A DNA stretch of 53,150 nt from an uncultured Rhodospirillales bacterium (GTDB lineage Bacteria > Pseudomonadota > Alphaproteobacteria > Kiloniellales > Kiloniellaceae). Made by a program: the position numbers and the translations under genes. Below the pieces are notes generated by a model. That model was not told where the DNA came from, made no database searches, and worked only from the letters and a program-made list of their open reading frames with translations. Shown here piece after piece: positions 7,913-17,195 of this stretch. The number at the start of each line of letters is the position of its first letter. Position 1 is the stretch's first letter. Location of the stretch: NCBI GenBank assembly GCA_913060675.1, contig CAJXUS010000029.1:1-53150 (forward strand), written 5' to 3'.

Positions 7913-8686
7913 TCACGCAGAAAGTCTTGCATCGACATATAGCGTGTTACGGCTCGTCTGCTCCAGATGCGTTTTGACTTTATAAGTCTGATCAATTGCC
8001 TCTAATCCCAAAACTATGTTCGGAACACCATCTGCAAGGATGCGGCCTTCTCTGAGCAATATCAGGCGATCACAAAATTGTGCTGCAAGATTAAGATCAT
8101 GAAGCGCCGCCATAACTATCATGTTCCGCTCTGACATGAATTGGCGAATACTTGAGAGGATCGAAAGTTGGTGATGCAGATCCAATGCCGACGTTGGCTC
8201 ATCGAGTAAAACCAACGATGGCTCACGCACCAACGTTTGCGCCACAGCCACCATTTGGGCTTGTCCGCCACTTAGCTGGGATAGGCCTCTATTGGCGAGC
8301 GCCGTCAAATCCAATGCCGATAGAATTTGCGCGACCCGATCAAGATCATCATTTCTAACGCGCCACCCCGTCGTTTGTTTTAGAGCCAGGAGTACACACT
8401 CAAAAACGCTCAAGGCAGCATTGCAGCCAAATGCTTGGGGCATATAGGCAACCTGCTTTGATCGAAAAGATCTGCTGGAACCAGATAACTCCCCCCCTTT
8501 AAGCGTGATACTGCCACTGTGGGGACGCACAACCCCCGCAATGGTTTTAAAAAGAGTTGATTTTCCAGAAGCATTGGGACCAATGAGGCCAACGAACTGC
8601 CCAGGTTTAATACTTGATATGTCGATATTTTGGAGAACTTTTGTTTTTCCATATCCAACGTTTAGATCTGATATCTTCAAGCTCAT
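7913..8686 (-). CDS. Iron-complex ABC importer, ATP-binding protein (FecE-like)
   Basis: Cytoplasmic ATPase of a type II (FecCD-type) importer, 257 residues, powering uptake of ferric siderophore, heme or a similar chelate. Walker A GPNASGKST (36-44), Q-loop region YMPQAFG, signature LSGGQ (138-142) and Walker B LVLLDEP (158-164) are intact, with the switch histidine in ALHDLNLAAQF. The start overlaps the permease stop by 4 bp (ATGA), so translation is coupled. Last gene of the binding protein-permease-ATPase set. Confidence 0.93.
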   Translation of the reverse strand: MSLKISDLNVGYGKTKVLQNIDISSIKPGQFVGLIGPNASGKSTLFKTIAGVVRPHSGSITLKGGELSGSSRSFRSKQVAYMPQAFGCNAALSVFECVLLALKQTTGWRVRNDDLDRVAQILSALDLTALANRGLSQLSGGQAQMVAVAQTLVREPSLVLLDEPTSALDLHHQLSILSSIRQFMSERNMIVMAALHDLNLAAQFCDRLILLREGRILADGVPNIVLGLEAIDQTYKVKTHLEQTSRNTLYVDARLSA

Positions 8687-9771
8687 GATAATCTCTCTTT
8701 TCGGGTGGATAGGATTAAAGAAACAAACACCGGCACACCAATCAGAGCCGTGATAATACCGATAGGGTAGATAACCCCAGGGGTAATCATTTTGCTGATA
8801 ATTGATGTCAACGACATCACCAACGCCCCGACCAAGGCCGAAAGCGGAATGAAAAAGCGCTGATCTTCGCCCACAAGTAAACGTGCTATATGTGGGCCAA
8901 CAAGCCCGACAAATCCCACGGCACCAACAAAAGCGACAGCCGTTGCCGCAAGAAAAGAAATCACAATCAACATCTCAATACGAAGCCTAGCAACATCGAT
9001 ACCAAGGCTGATCGCGGTGTCATCCCCCATGCGAAGAGCTGTCAGTTGCCATGTTCTAATAAAGCTGTAAGGCAAGGCAAAACAAAGCAACAAAGATCCA
9101 ATGCCAATTTTTTCCCAACTCGCCCGAGAAAGAGACCCCATCATCCAAAACACAATTCGAGAAAGTTGATCTTCGGAGGCCATGTACTGCATCATTGCAA
9201 GTGCAGCATTGAAGGCAAAAAATATCGCTATACCAAATAGGATCATGGTCTCGGGACCAACACCTTTGATCCGGGTCGCCACAAGAATAAAGGCGCAGGT
9301 GATCAGTGCAAAAACAAAGGCGTTAAAAGTAACCAGCAGAGGCCCAACTCCGGGAATGATACTCCACCCAACCACAATTGCTAAAGCCGCGCCAAAACTT
9401 GCCGCAGAAGAAATACCTAGCGTAAAAGGTTCTGCCAGAGGGTTGTTCAATACCGTCTGCATCTGAGCGCCAGCCAACGCGAGGATTGCACCGACAAGTA
9501 AGGCTGTTACAGCAATTGGTAACCGATAATCCCAGATAATAACTTCGAGTTTGATGCCGTGTGATGTTTTATCTAACAGTGTGTCGAAAACGACGGATAA
9601 CGGAAAATTACCTGGCCCATTGGTAACATCGATAAAAAAGCTGATCATCATCAGACAGAAAACCACTACCAAAGTTAGGTAGCGGCGATAAATTTGGCGG
9701 GTGTAATCAGAACGTAAGGCCTGAACATCTGGAGTATCTGGGATAGCTGAGATATCTGGGCTCGCAGACAT
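8683..9771 (-). CDS. Iron-complex ABC importer, permease (FecCD family)
   Basis: Inner-membrane permease of 362 residues with about nine or ten hydrophobic helices. Family motifs include ALAGAQMQTVLNNPLAEPF, LGISSAASFGAALA and the ATPase-coupling GFVGLVGPHIARLLVG. Start ATG 9771 is chosen because AAGGA lies six bases upstream. The longer open frame reaching 9831 runs back into a transcription terminator (9795-9839) and is unlikely to be translated. Transcription of this gene and the ATPase gene therefore depends on readthrough from the binding-protein gene or on its own weak promoter. Confidence 0.92.
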   Translation of the reverse strand: MSASPDISAIPDTPDVQALRSDYTRQIYRRYLTLVVVFCLMMISFFIDVTNGPGNFPLSVVFDTLLDKTSHGIKLEVIIWDYRLPIAVTALLVGAILALAGAQMQTVLNNPLAEPFTLGISSAASFGAALAIVVGWSIIPGVGPLLVTFNAFVFALITCAFILVATRIKGVGPETMILFGIAIFFAFNAALAMMQYMASEDQLSRIVFWMMGSLSRASWEKIGIGSLLLCFALPYSFIRTWQLTALRMGDDTAISLGIDVARLRIEMLIVISFLAATAVAFVGAVGFVGLVGPHIARLLVGEDQRFFIPLSALVGALVMSLTSIISKMITPGVIYPIGIITALIGVPVFVSLILSTRKERLS

Positions 9772-9794
9772 AGGTAATCCTTTGGCTGATAGTA

Positions 9795-9839
9795 AAAAAC
9801 CCGCGTTCTTGAAGAAGGGCAATATCATCAAGAACGCGG
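9795..9839 (-). terminator. Intercistronic terminator between binding protein and permease
   Basis: Perfect 12-bp arms CCGCGTTCTTGA / TCAAGAACGCGG (9801-9812, 9828-9839) with a 15-base loop. On the minus strand they are followed by GGTTTTTT, a classic intrinsic terminator. It begins about 15 bases after the binding-protein stop and ends about 25 bases before the permease start. Confidence 0.85.
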
Positions 9840-9853
9840 ATTTATTTCATGCG

Positions 9854-11005
9854 TTACTGTGTTGCGGGAAGAGAGCCCCAGAACACACCACTGTAGTCAA
9901 TCGGTAGAAATTTTTCATGCAATTCGACAAAGGTCGCTTCCGGATCGAGATCGCTGAATTTTTCTGGATAAAACCACTTGGCAAAAGCTTGTAACGCCAC
10001 GAAATGATAAGGGCTGTTATAAAACTGGTGATAGATAGAATGGAATTGGCCAGACTTAACCGCCTTTAGCTCGCCCCAGCCTTTACGACCAGCCAGTGCA
10101 GCAAGGCGTTGCGCCACAAGATCTTCGCTCGCTTCATACCCAAACAGAACCGCCATGGTACCCGGCTGGGCTTCGGCCCAGTTAGCACCCGTTCCAAGGA
10201 TAATATCGGGATCATCGGTAAAGATGACCTCAGGGTTTACCTTGCCGCTGAAGCCTGGGAATTTACGCGATCCCCAGTTAATACCCCCGGCGAGATCCAC
10301 AAGACGGCCAAGGTTTGCACCGCCAAAGGTACTGCAACATTTATCAGGGTTATAACCTGCCGCGCGCTCGATAAAGACGATGGGTTTGTCTTCATCCTTG
10401 ATGGTTTCAACCCGAGAAAATACTGCCATCATATTTTTTTGATAGTAATCGACGAACTCATCCGCGTTATCACGTTCGTCAAAGATACGACCCAAAATTT
10501 GTAAGCTTGGTACGGTGTGCTGTGTTGGGCGTTGACGGAAATCCAGGAACACAACAGGAATTCCAGCTTTATCAAGCTTATCAATAATGCCGCTTTCCTG
10601 CGCCTTCAAAAGGTTTCCAAGATTGAGAAAAACAACATCCGTATCCAGAGAGATTACAGTTTCAAGACTGTACTCAGCCGCATAAGGGCTGCCTAAATTT
10701 TGTATATCATCCACTTCTGGGAAACGCGCTTTGTATTTTCGGTAGGCGTCGGGATCGTATTTGATGAGATCGTCTTTCCAACCAACAACACGTTTGAAAG
10801 GATTTTCACGATCCAGCAGGGCGATAGAATAGACCATGCGCCCTTCCCCTAGAACGATTTTCGACGGGTTCTTTTCAACCTCGACAGTACGTCCCGCAAT
10901 GTCCGTAATGGTGACCTTATCCGCCAGCGCAGCACCTGAAACCATTCCGAGTGTCACTGTCGTCGCCGCAATTGCAGCTAAAGCCTTTAAGCTTTTGATG
11001 TTCAT
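9854..11005 (-). CDS. Iron-complex ABC importer, periplasmic substrate-binding protein
   Basis: Class III (FepB/BtuF-type) periplasmic binding protein, 383 residues, delivering a ferric chelate to the permease. It has a Sec signal peptide (KALAAIAATTVTLGMV, cleavage after AALA) and the family start VTITDIAGRTVEVEKNPSKIV; IFTDDPDIILGTG and the C-terminal FVALQAFAKWFYPEKF belong to the second lobe. ATG 11005 is chosen over 11011 because GGAGG lies seven bases upstream. It is first in the operon. A Fur-box-like dyad at 11271-11291 lies about 265 bases upstream. No TonB-dependent receptor is in the window, so the outer-membrane partner must be elsewhere. Confidence 0.9.
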   Translation of the reverse strand: MNIKSLKALAAIAATTVTLGMVSGAALADKVTITDIAGRTVEVEKNPSKIVLGEGRMVYSIALLDRENPFKRVVGWKDDLIKYDPDAYRKYKARFPEVDDIQNLGSPYAAEYSLETVISLDTDVVFLNLGNLLKAQESGIIDKLDKAGIPVVFLDFRQRPTQHTVPSLQILGRIFDERDNADEFVDYYQKNMMAVFSRVETIKDEDKPIVFIERAAGYNPDKCCSTFGGANLGRLVDLAGGINWGSRKFPGFSGKVNPEVIFTDDPDIILGTGANWAEAQPGTMAVLFGYEASEDLVAQRLAALAGRKGWGELKAVKSGQFHSIYHQFYNSPYHFVALQAFAKWFYPEKFSDLDPEATFVELHEKFLPIDYSGVFWGSLPATQ

Positions 11006-11429
11006 TTGCATTCCTCCAACGGGATGAAAGTCCGTATTCAGTTGCTTTGAGTAAATAACCGGCAGTTTTCAGAAGTGTTGGGGCATACCAGTTCAATTGA
11101 TGATCTGAACACAGTTCGGATAGGAGCCAACAGTGGTCCAGTCTCAATCAATTTATGGATATAACCCCAACTACTGAAGTCTGCTAAATAAAGTCAGTAC
11201 AAACGCACCACCCCTTATTTTTAGTTTTTCAACCCTTAGCATTCAGTGGGGGCACATTAACGCACTTTAATGAGAATGCAAATGATTCGCACTAATAAAC
11301 TTTACCTTCCCCCAAAACCTTGAAACATCAACAATAATCTGCACCTATCATTAATTCGATATTGGATATATCTATCAGCTCGACAGATCGATAGTGTGAG
11401 TTCAAATATTATTTTCGGATCAGTATGTT
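11006..11429. promoter_or_regulatory. Divergent promoter region, long leader of the iron importer
   Basis: A 424-bp gap. The only strong signal is the Fur-like box listed separately. If the importer promoter lies at that box, its transcript has an unusually long leader of about 250 bases. A minus-strand open frame (11147 to 10917, TTG start) in the leader overlaps the binding-protein start and is not supported. No known riboswitch was recognised. Confidence 0.4.
11271..11291. promoter_or_regulatory. Fur-box-like operator
   Basis: The sequence TGAGAATGCAAATGATTCGC resembles a Fur box (TGAnAAT and ATTnTCA halves; GAAT...ATTC dyad). It lies between the divergent iron importer and an EamA transporter. 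Iron repression of the importer is the obvious reading; the transporter at 11430 could share it. Confidence 0.6.
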
Positions 11430-12317
11430 ATGAAGAATACGAATAAACCTGTTTGGCTCGTAATGGCGCCTGTTGCCTTTACTCTGCTATGGGCTGGAGG
11501 CTATGGCATAGCAAAAGTAGGTCTTCAATATGCAGAGCCCATGACCTTACTTTCCTTACGCTTTTCTTCCGTCGTGATTTTACTTATCCCGTTTTACTTA
11601 TTCTTTAAGCCGGCCTTTCCAAAGCGTTTAAACAACTGGTTACATCTGGTTGTCGTGGGTGTGCTCGTACAAGCCGTTTATTTTGGGTTTTGCTGGTGGG
11701 CTTTTAAAACAGGTGTCTCAGCTGGTGTACTGGCTATTTTCATGTCTTTGCAGCCCATACTGATCGCTATTCTGGCCCCTAAGCTGGCACAAGAAAACGT
11801 AAGCTGGATGCGATGGTTGGGGTTGTTACTCGGGCTTACAGGTGTACTCATCGTTATCATTGCCAGATCAGATATCGAGCCTCCTACCCTCGTAGGTGTC
11901 GGATTTAGTATTATGGGTTTACTGGGCATAACCAGCGGTGTTCTATACGAAAAACGTTTTGGCGGCGGTTATCATCCGATCGTCACGAATATAGTACAAT
12001 ATGCCGCCGGGTTTGCTGTTGTCGCCCCCATCGCCATTACCTTTGAGACCATGGAAATCCAGTGGTCAGGCAAATTTTTCGCAGCTCTTGGTTATCTGGT
12101 TATCGGTAATTCTATTTTGGCCATGAGCCTATTGCTCGCGATGATCCGTGCCGGAGAAGTCGCACGCGTATCCTCTTTAATGTTTTTGGTCCCCCCACTC
12201 GCGGCTTTGTTTGGATGGTTTTTATTAGGCGAAGAAATGCCTCCCGTAGCTTGGGCTGGAATGGCTGTTGCCGCCCTTGGAGTGTCTATCGCCGCGCGAA
12301 ACAAAACTCGACGATGA
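11430..12317 (+). CDS. EamA/DMT family transporter
   Basis: Inner-membrane drug/metabolite transporter of 295 residues with ten predicted helices formed by two EamA repeats: the first starts FTLLWAGGYGIAKVGLQYAE, the second near MGLLGITSGVLYEKRF and ends FGWFLLGEEMPPVAW. Members often export amino acids or related metabolites. Substrate is not visible. It converges with the LysR gene (48-bp gap), and the neighbouring ornithine-cyclodeaminase-family gene suggests amino-acid traffic, but that is only contextual. Confidence 0.88.
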   Translation: MKNTNKPVWLVMAPVAFTLLWAGGYGIAKVGLQYAEPMTLLSLRFSSVVILLIPFYLFFKPAFPKRLNNWLHLVVVGVLVQAVYFGFCWWAFKTGVSAGVLAIFMSLQPILIAILAPKLAQENVSWMRWLGLLLGLTGVLIVIIARSDIEPPTLVGVGFSIMGLLGITSGVLYEKRFGGGYHPIVTNIVQYAAGFAVVAPIAITFETMEIQWSGKFFAALGYLVIGNSILAMSLLLAMIRAGEVARVSSLMFLVPPLAALFGWFLLGEEMPPVAWAGMAVAALGVSIAARNKTRR

Positions 12318-12365
12318 TCACTTTGATTTTATGTTTACGTCTTGATATCTGAACCATTTTCAAAC

Positions 12366-13250
12366 TTAGGACTTGGAAATTTGCCGCCGAAACCATTGAA
12401 GAAACCGTCTAATCACGAGACGTTCAGCATATTGCACAGGATAATTTATCCAATAATCACACCCGGTATCCACTGACGTATCAAATGGACACATCAATTT
12501 ACCCGTTTTGACATCTTCTTCAATTAAAGAACGAAAGAGCAGCGCTACACCTTTGCCTGACAAGGCGGCTTGTCGCAAAGCCCCCGTATCGCTGATTTGC
12601 TGCGTTATAAGGTTAGAATTGTATTGCCCATTAGCTTCAAGCCATTTCTGCCAATCACTTTCTTCAAACTCATAAAATAGTTGGCACGTTAAAAGCGACG
12701 CCACCTCTTTCAAGTCCAGTTTATTCTCTGCATATTTTTCGGTACACACAGGTATAAGATCACCTCGTAAGGCCATCTCAGAATGTATCATCCTGTTACC
12801 AGAAATACGACGCCCCCAATTAATGCCAATATCGATGGTGTCACTCTCGAAATCTGGGGGATCATAAGAATGGAACAAGTTCACGTCGATATCTGGGTTT
12901 TGCTCAATAAAGTCTAATAATCTGGGCGTAAACCATGCAACGGATAAAAAGGGGGAGATCGAAATATTTAATTTCCCCTTACCAACCTCACTTTCAGTTT
13001 GGCTGATTGCCGACTGTATACGTTCAAGACCTTCTGCTATGCCGGAATGAAGCCGTTGACCCACAGAAGTTAATTTACAGCTTCTTGTCGTCCTAGCCAT
13101 TAAACGACAATTGAGATCCGCTTCAAGTGTTGCGATATTTCGACTGATTGCCGACTGGCTGACATTCAATTCCTCCGCTGCTTTAGAAAAGCTCAAATGA
13201 CGTCCAGCGGCATCAAAGGCAAGAAGAACGCGCATAGAATATCTGCTCAT
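12366..13250 (-). CDS. LysR family transcriptional regulator
   Basis: A 294-residue LysR-type activator or repressor. The N-terminal winged helix reads SMRVLLAFDAAGRHLSFSKA, then AAEELNVSQSAISRNIATLE, and the rest is the periplasmic-binding-protein-like effector domain (ISPFLSVAWFTPRLLDF onward). It looks like the GcvA subgroup. ATG 13250 is chosen because TGAGGA precedes it by about six bases; the frame extends 48 residues further upstream but those codons cover the divergent promoter. It is divergent from the cyclodeaminase-family gene, 99 bp apart, so it probably regulates that gene. Confidence 0.92.
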   Translation of the reverse strand: MSRYSMRVLLAFDAAGRHLSFSKAAEELNVSQSAISRNIATLEADLNCRLMARTTRSCKLTSVGQRLHSGIAEGLERIQSAISQTESEVGKGKLNISISPFLSVAWFTPRLLDFIEQNPDIDVNLFHSYDPPDFESDTIDIGINWGRRISGNRMIHSEMALRGDLIPVCTEKYAENKLDLKEVASLLTCQLFYEFEESDWQKWLEANGQYNSNLITQQISDTGALRQAALSGKGVALLFRSLIEEDVKTGKLMCPFDTSVDTGCDYWINYPVQYAERLVIRRFLQWFRRQISKS

Positions 13251-13276
13251 ATATTCCTCAAACTCATTAATTACAC

Positions 13277-13307
13277 AATCATATATATTTGTCTTATTTC
13301 GATGATT
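13277..13307. promoter_or_regulatory. Possible LysR binding dyad
   Basis: AATCAT (13277-13282) is mirrored by ATGATT (13302-13307) within the 99-bp gap between the divergent LysR and cyclodeaminase-family genes. The position suits a LysR site, but the arms are short and the spacing is longer than a usual T-N11-A box. Confidence 0.25.
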
Positions 13308-13349
13308 TTGAAAAGTATTAGTTACAAAACACTGAAAGAGGCAATCACA

Positions 13350-14336
13350 ATGAAACAAACAAAAAGCGCAGCTGAAATTCATAAGGGTGAACAAGCAGTG
13401 GTGACCCTGAGTGAAGCCGACGTAAAACGCTTTATGAACCCAAAACGGTTACTCGAAGAACTTCGTGAAGGATTTTGTCAGGTCGCGCGCAATGAAATGC
13501 AAGTGCCTGCACGTCCTCAAATCACGACACCGAAAGGTTTCATGCTTTCGATGCCAGCTTGGATTTCTGGGGGGCCTATGATGGTAAAAATGGTTAATGT
13601 CTTTGAGGATAACCTTGAAATTAATCTGCCAAATCACCTGGCGACAATCGTTCTCTTTGACGAAAAAACGGGGAATACAATTTGCATAATGGACGGCACA
13701 TACATTACAGGCGTTCGAACTGCTGCTAGTGCTGTTGTCTCTGTTGAAGTGCTTTCAAGGTCAAACTCCAAGGTCGCTACAATTGTCGGTGCGGGAGTAC
13801 AAGGACGAGAACATCTCGGGTTGTTACCATTAGTGAGAAATTTTGACAAAATATACATCTCGTCACTGGTACATGAAGATGCTGTACAGCTGGCTGAAAC
13901 CAGCCCCATTGCAGAATCAGTGAAAGACCTAGAAAGCGCTATCAAAACATCCGATGTAATCTGCCTTGCCAGCCACGCTTACGAACCCGTTATCAAAAGC
14001 GAATGGGTTCAACCGGGAACACATGTATCCTCAGTGGGTTATGCACCTCCGCACGGTGAGTTGCCTGTTGGTTTACTTGAGAAAGGTCGCTTGTTTGTCG
14101 AAGATTCTTGCGCGTTTGAACCGACACCGATCGGATGTGCCGAGCTGACGGGCATAGACCCGAGCACAGGCATTGTCATCGGGCAAGCCTTGCTTACATC
14201 CGACACTCCGCGTCTTAATGATCAGGAAATTACAATCTACAAAGCCATGGGGATTGCAATGGAAGACTTAGTGGCAGCGCGTATTGCCTATCAAGCCGCG
14301 ATGGCTGAAAATCACCAGACACGAGCCGTTTTTTGA
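13350..14336 (+). CDS. Ornithine cyclodeaminase / mu-crystallin family protein
   Basis: A 328-residue NAD(P)-binding enzyme. Family members turn ornithine to proline, reduce cyclic imines such as 1-pyrroline-2-carboxylate, or act as alanine dehydrogenase. The dinucleotide-binding ATIVGAGVQGREHL is intact, as are the preceding IMDGTYITGVRTAA and KMVNVFEDN. The TGVRTAA segment carries the substrate-binding Arg. ATG 13350 is chosen (AGAGG eight bases upstream); the open frame extends 51 codons further but over the promoter. LysR control is likely. Which family reaction it performs cannot be decided from sequence. Confidence 0.88.
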   Translation: MKQTKSAAEIHKGEQAVVTLSEADVKRFMNPKRLLEELREGFCQVARNEMQVPARPQITTPKGFMLSMPAWISGGPMMVKMVNVFEDNLEINLPNHLATIVLFDEKTGNTICIMDGTYITGVRTAASAVVSVEVLSRSNSKVATIVGAGVQGREHLGLLPLVRNFDKIYISSLVHEDAVQLAETSPIAESVKDLESAIKTSDVICLASHAYEPVIKSEWVQPGTHVSSVGYAPPHGELPVGLLEKGRLFVEDSCAFEPTPIGCAELTGIDPSTGIVIGQALLTSDTPRLNDQEITIYKAMGIAMEDLVAARIAYQAAMAENHQTRAVF

Positions 14337-14475
14337 ACGCAATATCAAGACAATTTAGGGAAATGGTCGCTTACACCTCAGATATAATACAGTTCACGGC
14401 CTATTAAACCAACACAGCTGGATGAAGAGGCCCTGCCTCTGACTATATAAACAAATGTTTTGTAACTCCGGACGT

Positions 14476-14504
14476 AAAAAGGGTGGCCCAAAAGCCACCC
14501 TTTT
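14476..14504 (-). terminator. Bidirectional rho-independent terminator (ppdK side)
   Basis: Arms AAAAGGGTGGC (14477-14487) and GCCACCCTTTT (14494-14504) are perfect with a six-base loop. On the minus strand the hairpin ends in five T, 23 bases after the ppdK stop. It can also serve the converging cyclodeaminase-family gene. Confidence 0.88.
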
Positions 14505-14526
14505 AAAACTGAAGACGCACTAAAAG

Positions 14527-17187
14527 TTATTTTTTAATTGCTGCTTGTGCCGCAGCCAATCGGGCGATTGGCACCCGGAACGGTGAGCAAGATACGTAAT
14601 CCAAACCTACTTTTTGGCAGAATGTAATTGAAGCAGGGTCACCACCGTGTTCGCCACAGATACCCAGTTTGATATCACTGCGGGTTTTACGACCGCGCTC
14701 AACAGCAATTTCAACCAGTTCGCCAACACCCTCTTGATCAAGAGAGATGAAAGGGTCCTGTTCGATAATGCCATTGCGTTCGTAAGCACCAAGGAAGTTA
14801 CCTGCATCATCACGCGACAGACCAAATGTTGTCTGGGTCAAATCGTTGGTTCCGAACGAGAAGAACTCGGCTTCTTCAGCAATATCTGCTGCACGAAGAG
14901 CAGCACGTGGAAGCTCGATCATGGTACCGACAAGGTACTTCATTTCAACGCCTTCAGCCGCCATAACTTCTTTTGCAACACGGTCAACCAAGGCTTTTAA
15001 TATCTCGAGTTCTTTTTTCATGCCCACAAGCGGGATCATGACTTCAGGCTCAACTGTCTGACCTTCAGATTTTGAAACCTGTGCCGCCGCTTCAAAGATA
15101 GCACGGGCCTGCATCTCATAAATCTCTGGATAAGAGATCCCAAGACGACAGCCGCGATGGCCAAGCATAGGGTTGGTTTCGGACATCTTTGCTGCACGGG
15201 CATGCAGTTTTTCGATTGGAACGCCTGCAGCATCCGCAACGTCTTGCATTTCGGCCTCACCATGCGGCAAGAATTCGTGCAACGGCGGATCAAGCAAGCG
15301 GATCGTTACAGGCATACCCGCCATGATTTTAAAGATCTCGGCAAAGTCTTCGCGTTGCATCGGCAGAATTTTATCCAGAGCCTTACGACGACCAGCTTCA
15401 TCATCAGAGAGGATCATCTCACGAACAGCAACGATACGGTCAGCATCAAAGAACATGTGCTCGGTACGGCAGAGGCCAATACCTTCAGCGCCAAAACTGC
15501 GTGCGGTACGACAATCGTTTGGTGTTTCTGCATTGGTACGTACCTTCATGGTACGGATGCCATCGGCCCATTCCATCAAGGTAGAGAAGTTATCAGACAT
15601 TTCCGGTTGGATGGTTGGAATTTCACCCAACATCACCTCACCATTACTGCCGTCAATAGTGATGATATCACCTGCTTTAAGCTCCTGACCGCGAACGATC
15701 ATGGTCTCGTTTTTGTAATCCATACGCAGATCACCAGCACCGGATACACAAGGGCGGCCCATACCACGCGCAACAACAGCTGCGTGAGAGGTCATCCCGC
15801 CGCGCGAGGTCAGAATACCCTTGGCCGCGTGCATACCATGAATGTCTTCAGGTGAGGTTTCTGTACGGCAAAGAACAACGTCTTTACCCGCTTGAGACAT
15901 TTTCTCTGCTTCATCAGCAGAGAAAACAATCTGACCAGAAGCCGCACCTGGGGATGCAGGAAGACCATGACCAATCACATTGCGTTCAGCATCGGGGTCA
16001 AGTGTCGGGTGAAGCAGCTGATCCAAGGCTGCAGGCTCAACACGGCCAACAGCTTCTTCCTTCGTAATCAAACCTTCTTCAACCATATCAACTGCGATTT
16101 GAAGCGCCGCAGCTGTAGTCCGTTTACCAGCGCGGGTTTGCAACATGAAAAGCTTGTTGGACTGAACCGTAAATTCAATATCCTGCATATCGCGATAGTG
16201 TTTTTCAAGAATGTGACGAGTTTCATCCAATTGCTTAAAAACTTCAGGCATGGTCTCTTCCATTGAAGGAAGATCAGAGTTGTGCTCTTCACGTCCTTTG
16301 ATGGTCAGGTTCTGTGGGGTACGGATACCGGCAACGACATCTTCGCCCTGGGCGTTGATGAGATACTCGCCGTAAAAAGCGTTTTCGCCCGTTGATGGGT
16401 TACGGGTAAAGGCAACACCGGTCGAGCAATCTTCGCCCATATTACCAAACACCATGGCCTGAACGTTGACGGCTGTTCCCCAAGCCGCAGGGATATCGTG
16501 CAATCGACGATAGGTCGTCGCGCGCGCATTCATCCAAGAGCCAAATACGGCAGTTATCGCGCCCCAAAGCTGTTCTTTTGGATCTTGTGGAAAAGACTTC
16601 CCGTATTCTTCCACAACAACTTTTTTGTACTGCTCAATAACCACTTTCCAATCATCCGCGGTAAGATCGGTATCGAGGTAATGGCCGCTATCTTCTTTGT
16701 GCAGTTCAAGAATTTCTTCGAAGAAGTGGTGATCTACTTCGAGCACCACATCACTGTACATCTGGATAAAGCGTCGATAGCTGTCATAAGCAAAACGCTC
16801 ATCACCAGAAACCTTGGCAAGACCTTCGACGGTTATATCGTTAAGACCAAGATTTAGAACGGTATCCATCATGCCTGGCATAGAAGCCCGTGCACCGGAA
16901 CGAACAGAAACCAGCAATGGATTGGTATTGTCACCAAACTTCACACCGACAATATCTTCAATATCGGTCAGAGCACTATCTACTTGATCTGATAAATCAC
17001 TTGGATAGTTTTCGTCATTGTCATAATAGGCCGTGCAGACTTCGGTAGAGAGTGTAAATCCGGGTGGTACCGGAAGCCCCAGAGATGACATCTCGGCAAG
17101 GTTAGCCCCCTTGCCGCCGAGTAGTTCCTTCATGTCGGCCTTGCCGTCAGCCTTGCCATTACCGAAACCGTAGACCCATTTGGTCAT
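14527..17187 (-). CDS. ppdK: Pyruvate, phosphate dikinase
   Basis: Interconverts pyruvate, ATP and phosphate with PEP, AMP and pyrophosphate in the cytoplasm. At 886 residues it is full length. Order: N-terminal nucleotide-binding domain (ELLGGKGANLAEMS at 21-34), a swivelling phosphohistidine domain with the TSHAAVVARG motif and catalytic His about 468, then the PEP/pyruvate barrel ending in LGICGEHGGDP with the active-site Cys. It follows glyS by eight bases, so it is probably cotranscribed with glyQ-glyS, an order I recall from other alphaproteobacteria. A terminator follows at 14476. Confidence 0.97.
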   Translation of the reverse strand: MTKWVYGFGNGKADGKADMKELLGGKGANLAEMSSLGLPVPPGFTLSTEVCTAYYDNDENYPSDLSDQVDSALTDIEDIVGVKFGDNTNPLLVSVRSGARASMPGMMDTVLNLGLNDITVEGLAKVSGDERFAYDSYRRFIQMYSDVVLEVDHHFFEEILELHKEDSGHYLDTDLTADDWKVVIEQYKKVVVEEYGKSFPQDPKEQLWGAITAVFGSWMNARATTYRRLHDIPAAWGTAVNVQAMVFGNMGEDCSTGVAFTRNPSTGENAFYGEYLINAQGEDVVAGIRTPQNLTIKGREEHNSDLPSMEETMPEVFKQLDETRHILEKHYRDMQDIEFTVQSNKLFMLQTRAGKRTTAAALQIAVDMVEEGLITKEEAVGRVEPAALDQLLHPTLDPDAERNVIGHGLPASPGAASGQIVFSADEAEKMSQAGKDVVLCRTETSPEDIHGMHAAKGILTSRGGMTSHAAVVARGMGRPCVSGAGDLRMDYKNETMIVRGQELKAGDIITIDGSNGEVMLGEIPTIQPEMSDNFSTLMEWADGIRTMKVRTNAETPNDCRTARSFGAEGIGLCRTEHMFFDADRIVAVREMILSDDEAGRRKALDKILPMQREDFAEIFKIMAGMPVTIRLLDPPLHEFLPHGEAEMQDVADAAGVPIEKLHARAAKMSETNPMLGHRGCRLGISYPEIYEMQARAIFEAAAQVSKSEGQTVEPEVMIPLVGMKKELEILKALVDRVAKEVMAAEGVEMKYLVGTMIELPRAALRAADIAEEAEFFSFGTNDLTQTTFGLSRDDAGNFLGAYERNGIIEQDPFISLDQEGVGELVEIAVERGRKTRSDIKLGICGEHGGDPASITFCQKVGLDYVSCSPFRVPIARLAAAQAAIKK

Positions 17188-17195
17188 TTTCTCAT

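Noticed and set aside
9772..9831. N-terminal 20 residues of the longer permease frame
   Set aside because: They are encoded by the intercistronic terminator; a strong site precedes ATG 9771.
10917..11147. Minus-strand small ORF in the iron-importer leader
   Set aside because: It starts with TTG, overlaps the binding-protein gene in another frame and has no ribosome-binding site; no homology is recognised.
13197..13349. 51-codon extension of the cyclodeaminase-family gene
   Set aside because: It overlaps the start of the divergent LysR gene and lacks a ribosome-binding site.
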